A stretch of DNA of 9,781 nt from Chitinophagaceae bacterium (GTDB lineage: Bacteria; Bacteroidota; Bacteroidia; Chitinophagales; Chitinophagaceae): the NCBI GenBank assembly GCA_947447815.1, contig CANFLJ010000042.1:1-9781 (forward strand). Reading direction: 5' to 3'. The notes under the pieces are model-generated. The model did not search any database and was not told where the DNA came from. It saw nothing but the letters and a program-made list of their open reading frames with translations. Made by a program: the position numbers and the translations under genes. Positions within the stretch are counted from its first letter, which is position 1. Each line of letters begins with the position of its first letter. Of the stretch, positions 7,608 through 9,781 are shown piece by piece.

Positions 7608-7673
7608 GCTGCCTAATAGTTTCAGCAGCAAATTAATACTATTCGCTAATCTGCTATGAAAGGGACAAAAGTA
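7608..7673 (-). promoter_or_regulatory. Promoter element and structured leader of the LptF/LptG-family gene
   Basis: On the minus strand TACTTTTG (7673-7666) matches the -7 consensus TAnnTTTG perfectly; no convincing -33 TTTG lies 19-21 nt upstream, so the promoter is partial. It implies a leader of about 75 nt. Within it, GCTGC/GCAGC (7629-7625 with 7612-7608) and AATAGT/ACTATT (7643-7638 with 7620-7615) interleave and could form a small H-type pseudoknot. The stems are only 5 and 6 bp, so this may be chance. Confidence 0.35.
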
Positions 7674-8012
7674 AATCTTTAAGCATCAGAAACAGAAAGG
7701 CAATGCTAAAGGACTATTTTTTTAACAAGAAGGAAGAAAATGATCTGGTTTTAATAGAAAATTAAATAAATAATTCCTTCTACAGTGTTTTTTACTAAAT
7801 AATAGAACAAGTATTTGAAGATAATAAAGGTAAAACAGGTTGTTTGGTCTGATAGGTGGGTAATTTAAATTTTATTTTAAAAATATATTTAAATGATCAA
7901 ACCTATACTGCCATTGAGTATGATTGATTAATTTGAATCAATAAATAATATATTTAAAATTTATTTTATAAAATAACTTGCATATTAAATTTATTGCAAT
8001 TAGATTTGGTGT
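7674..8012. other. AT-rich intergenic stretch without recognisable genes
   Basis: No credible coding frame or RNA gene was found. The segment 7861-7980 is almost pure A/T and contains two exact copies of ATATATTTAAA (7883-7893 and 7948-7958). Next to them lie similar A/T-rich blocks in opposite order, and between the copies is a perfect 7-bp hairpin, ATTGATT / AATCAAT (7923-7929 with 7936-7942). Such low-complexity matches are weak evidence. The stretch may simply be spacer or easily melted DNA. Confidence 0.4.
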
Positions 8013-8102
8013 CTAATAAAGAGTATATGACAAGCAATAACGTTCTTCCGTTTTTAGCACAGAATATTCCGCGATAATTTCATCTTGCCTTAAGCAAGTA
8101 CA

Positions 8103-8255
8103 TCAGCAAAAAACTTTACGCTCTTCTGCAAAAAAGCTTTCTTTCAGCAAATCAATCCTTTTAGCATCTACCCTGAAGCAGTCCACTCCAAACCTGGATT
8201 TTTGTTCCTGCAATCTCAAGGCCGTTTGTTCGGCATCTTCCTTTTCATCATTCAT
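8103..8255 (-). CDS. Small ORF of unknown function, possibly a gene relic
   Basis: A 50-codon minus-strand frame starts at the ATG at 8255 and ends at a TGA (8105-8103). The product is charged and looks protein-like (MNDEKEDAEQTALRLQEQK at the start, then a helix-prone AKRIDLLKESFFAEERK segment). GC is about 40% (62 of 153 bases), well above the AT-rich flanks. The same frame stays open for 29 more codons past the TGA, to a TAG at 8015-8013. Alternatively, removing one T from the T6 run just before the TGA would give an ending in VFADVLA. So this may be a genuine small protein, or a truncated or frameshifted remnant. I do not recognise the family. No Shine-Dalgarno site is present; a hairpin lies 6 nt upstream of the ATG. 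Confidence 0.4.
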   Translation of the reverse strand: MNDEKEDAEQTALRLQEQKSRFGVDCFRVDAKRIDLLKESFFAEERKVFC

Positions 8256-8260
8256 TTAAA

Positions 8261-8281
8261 GTCGGTTATATTTTAACCAAC
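8261..8281 (-). promoter_or_regulatory. Hairpin or operator-like palindrome upstream of the small ORF
   Basis: Read on the minus strand, GTTGGTTA, a 5-nt loop and TAACCGAC form an 8-bp stem with one U-G wobble. On the plus strand the wobble becomes a C-A mismatch, so an RNA hairpin would favour minus-strand transcription. It sits 6-26 nt upstream of the ATG at 8255 and could be a protein-binding palindrome or a leader structure. Confidence 0.35.
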
Positions 8282-8337
8282 GAGTTTCTTAGCTAGAATA
8301 AATCTATTCTATATGTTAATAACACTAATCTCATTTT

Positions 8338-8547
8338 AAATAAAGTTTGTAAAAGAGTAGATATAGATTAATCAGTACTAGTTAATAATTATTAAGAGTT
8401 AGATAAAGATTATCTAGTATTAAATAAAGATATTTCATTTCTAGATAAAGTTTATTAAGTACCAGATAATGATTATTAAGTATAAGATAAAGTTTATAAA
8501 GCACACAATACGGTTTATTTAGGTTTAGATAAAGATTATTAACGTTA
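8338..8547. repeat. Degenerate tandem array, ten units with an exact 21-bp period
   Basis: Units begin at 8338, 8359, 8380, 8401, 8422, 8443, 8464, 8485, 8506 and 8527, without a single insertion or deletion. The consensus is AGATAAAG, then A or T, then TTATTAAG and four variable bases. Positions 4 (T), 5 (A), 10 (T) and 16 (A) are the same in all ten units; positions 1, 3, 8, 11 and 13 agree in nine. Similarity fades into 8296-8337 on the left and 8548-8568 on the right. No spacers separate the units, so it is not a CRISPR array. Twenty-one bp is two helical turns, so the A/T steps are in phase and the DNA should be intrinsically curved. All plus-strand frames are full of stops. It ends about 115 nt upstream of the 223-aa gene. 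Confidence 0.85.
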
Positions 8548-8663
8548 AAATGGAAATTGTAAAAAAGTATCGCTCAATTAATTGCATTTATGTAATGTTT
8601 CTCCGTATAAATGAATAAAAAAATAGTATAAATTTTAAGTAAAATAATTCAAAAAAATAACTT

Positions 8664-9335
8664 ATGTCAAATTTAAAAGCAAAAGCATCTTTAGCGTTTC
8701 TAAATGATAGTGTAATCAATAAAGTAAAAAGGGGAAAAATAGTTGGTCCAGGTGTAATAGGGCAAGCCGCTAAATTGCCACATCTTCCCCATGCCTCCAC
8801 TATTTTGACGGAAGTAAATGAAAGATTAGATAGTATTAGTCTGGAGGTATCTGCTGGTAATCATGCTGCAGTGGCTGCACAAGTTCTTATTGAAAAGGAA
8901 TGGGACTCAAAATTTAAGGATACGGCCCAATACGTTACCACAGCAGCGGGTGGCAATAAAGAAACAATTCTGGCTTCAGGTTTTGATTGCACCTCTACCG
9001 AAACTGTTTTGTCTGTAGAACCTACTTCATTAACTAATTTTTCCAGTAAAGAAGGGGCAAAAACGGGTACCTGCGATTTGGAGGCAGATCCGCAAAAGTC
9101 GGCAACTGCTTATATGTTTGCCTTAGTTCCTCCCGAAGCATTGGTACAGCAAGTGGGATCTACTATAAAAATAACCATTGGTACAAAAACGATGTATATA
9201 GTATTAGATACCCATCATAAAACAGAAGCAGTAGGAATGAATTCCGAAGAATCTTTAAATGCCTATGGCGTGGCATTTAACTTAAGGGGTGCAGGGCCAA
9301 TAGTAAAAACATCTTCTAACATTAAACCAAAGTAA
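8664..9335 (+). CDS. Uncharacterised 223-residue protein, possible divergent FN3-like C-terminus
   Basis: I cannot assign a function. The protein has no signal peptide or membrane segment, so it is probably cytoplasmic or exported by an unusual route. The N-terminal 60 residues are mixed and basic (KAKASLAFLNDSVINKVKRG), followed by a helical SAGNHAAVAAQVLIEKEWDS segment and AQYVTTAAGGNKETILASGF (89-107). The remainder (about 110-223) is beta-rich. From memory, proteins of similar length in Bacteroidetes have a comparable N-terminal part ending in a G-x-E-x-ILxAGF-like stretch and then a fibronectin type III domain. Here SATAYMFALVP and AYGVAFNLRGAGP could be remnants of FN3 strands, but its usual Trp and Tyr residues are mostly gone. 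That resemblance is inference. The ATG at 8664 follows a very A-rich leader; the promoter is unclear. The gene is followed by a perfect inverted repeat. Confidence 0.75.
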   Translation: MSNLKAKASLAFLNDSVINKVKRGKIVGPGVIGQAAKLPHLPHASTILTEVNERLDSISLEVSAGNHAAVAAQVLIEKEWDSKFKDTAQYVTTAAGGNKETILASGFDCTSTETVLSVEPTSLTNFSSKEGAKTGTCDLEADPQKSATAYMFALVPPEALVQQVGSTIKITIGTKTMYIVLDTHHKTEAVGMNSEESLNAYGVAFNLRGAGPIVKTSSNIKPK

Positions 9336-9347
9336 TTGTAAAAAATG

Positions 9348-9402
9348 GAGTAATAAAGCCTGATATTAATTTTATATCTTAAACTATTATGCTTTATTAC
9401 TC
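9348..9402. terminator. Long hairpin after the 223-aa gene
   Basis: A perfect 12-bp inverted repeat, GAGTAATAAAGC (9348-9359) and GCTTTATTACTC (9391-9402), encloses a 31-nt loop that contains an inner GATAT/ATATC stem. It starts 12 nt after the stop codon, where a terminator is expected. The T-run after it is broken (TCATAAATTTG), so it may act as an mRNA 3'-end stabiliser or a protein-binding site instead of, or as well as, a terminator. Confidence 0.55.
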
Positions 9403-9405
9403 TCA

Positions 9406-9421
9406 TAAATTTGTATTTTTG
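9406..9421 (+). promoter_or_regulatory. Candidate -7 promoter elements for ssb
   Basis: Two perfect matches to TAnnTTTG follow one another: TAAATTTG (9406-9413) and TATTTTTG (9414-9421). Either would place the transcript start 40-55 nt before the ssb ATG. No clear TTTG -33 box lies at the right distance, partly because the preceding hairpin occupies that space. In A/T-rich DNA such matches are not rare. Confidence 0.35.
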
Positions 9422-9469
9422 ATTTTAAAACAAGTAAAAACAACTGATTAATATTTAAATAGTAATTAT

Positions 9470-9781
9470 ATGATAAAGTTAAATGTTATTGGACACCTGG
9501 GCAAAGATGCACTGGTGAATACCGTGAATGGTAGAAACGTAATTAATTTTACAGTAGCACATACTGAAAAATATAAAGACGCTCAAGGTATACAAAAGGA
9601 AAGAACCGTTTGGGTTGATTGTGCTTACTGGACCGACAGAACTGCAATAGCCCCGTATCTGAAAAAAGGTACTCAGGTATATGCTGAAGGGAATCCGGAT
9701 GTAAGAGTGTATACCAATCAACAAGGTGTTTCTTCTGGTGTGATTACATTAAGAGTAAGCAATGTTCAGTTGTTGGGTACA
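9470..9781 (+). CDS. ssb: Single-stranded DNA-binding protein, 3' end outside window
   Basis: Coats single-stranded DNA during replication, recombination and repair. The frame opens at ATG 9470 and stays open for 104 codons to the right edge. The sequence begins MIKLNVIGHLGKDALV, the first OB-fold strand. It continues with NVINFTVAHTEKYKD, TVWVDCAYWTDRTAIAPYLKKG (W48 and W54 are candidate DNA-stacking aromatics), GTQVYAEGNPDVRVYTNQQG and ITLRVSNVQLLGT, the last OB strand. The OB fold is essentially complete at the edge. Short SSBs of about 110-115 residues without an acidic tail exist in Bacteroidetes, and this may be one; whether an acidic tail follows cannot be seen. The ATG has no Shine-Dalgarno site. 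The gene lies 134 nt after the uncharacterised 223-aa gene and probably has its own promoter. Confidence 0.9.
   Translation, partial: MIKLNVIGHLGKDALVNTVNGRNVINFTVAHTEKYKDAQGIQKERTVWVDCAYWTDRTAIAPYLKKGTQVYAEGNPDVRVYTNQQGVSSGVITLRVSNVQLLGT

Noticed and set aside
7301..7636. 111-codon plus-strand frame across the start of the permease gene
   Set aside because: It is antisense to the permease N-terminus and its leader, with a low-complexity Ser/Lys-rich product and no family features.
7861..7980. Insertion sequence ends or a replication origin in the A/T-rich block
   Set aside because: The repeated ATATATTTAAA motifs are low-complexity and direct, with no transposase, target duplication or DnaA-box cluster nearby.
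8103..8105. Selenocysteine readthrough of the TGA in the small ORF
   Set aside because: There is no known SECIS-like context and no homologous selenoprotein; ordinary termination or pseudogene decay is simpler.
8338..8547. CRISPR array
   Set aside because: Units are contiguous with no unique spacers, the 21-bp unit is highly degenerate, and no cas genes are nearby.
7585..8663. tRNA or other structured RNA gene in the long intergenic stretch
   Set aside because: No cloverleaf, T-loop GGTTCGA-like box or known riboswitch core was seen on either strand.
8588..8800. 70-codon minus-strand reading frame overlapping the start of the 223-aa gene
   Set aside because: It is antisense to a better-supported gene, and the product is an arbitrary Phe-rich sequence from the A/T-rich leader.
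9479..9724. 81-codon minus-strand frame inside ssb
   Set aside because: It is antisense to a clear OB-fold SSB coding frame.

Overview
The window is AT-rich, with weak or absent Shine-Dalgarno sites and several matches to the Bacteroidetes promoter consensus (TTTG, about 19-21 nt, TAnnTTTG). Gene content (fused CrtYcd-type lycopene cyclase, long LptF/LptG-type permease, short SSB) fits a pigmented member of the Bacteroidota, plausibly the Chitinophagaceae. That placement is inference; no rRNA or tRNA gene is present to confirm it.

Positions 1-3957 hold a compact plus-strand carotenoid operon: crtI (5' end outside the window), crtB, idi, crtZ and a lycopene cyclase, with gaps of only 2-13 nt. 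Together they supply isoprenoid precursor, build and desaturate phytoene, cyclise lycopene and hydroxylate beta-carotene; the expected product is zeaxanthin. No GGPP synthase (crtE) or ketolase (crtW) lies in the window. A hairpin at the cyclase stop codon separates the operon from a converging gene.

Positions 4003-5545 hold the likely control module: an ECF-type sigma factor on the minus strand and, divergently, a MerR-family regulator with a C-terminal cobalamin-binding module of the CarH/LitR type. The CarH signature residues (W-x9-EH and a lower-ligand His in ExH) are intact, so the protein may be a B12-dependent light sensor. The 121-nt shared intergenic region carries a good sigma-gene promoter and a 9-bp imperfect palindrome next to it. 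The arrangement resembles the divergent LitR/LitS pair that controls light-induced carotenoids in Streptomyces coelicolor.

Positions 5556-7584 (minus strand) hold two housekeeping genes, an LptF/LptG-family permease followed by an RluE-like pseudouridine synthase.

Positions 7585-8663 form a long gene-poor stretch. It contains a leader for the permease gene, an AT-rich block, a small minus-strand ORF of about 40% GC that looks like a gene or gene relic (8103-8255) with a hairpin just upstream, and a striking degenerate tandem array with an exact 21-bp period (8338-8547, ten units, fading at both ends). The array is the least explained element in the window. Downstream are a 223-aa protein of unknown function with a possible decayed fibronectin-III-like C-terminus, a perfect 12-bp inverted repeat, and the start of a short ssb gene that runs off the window.
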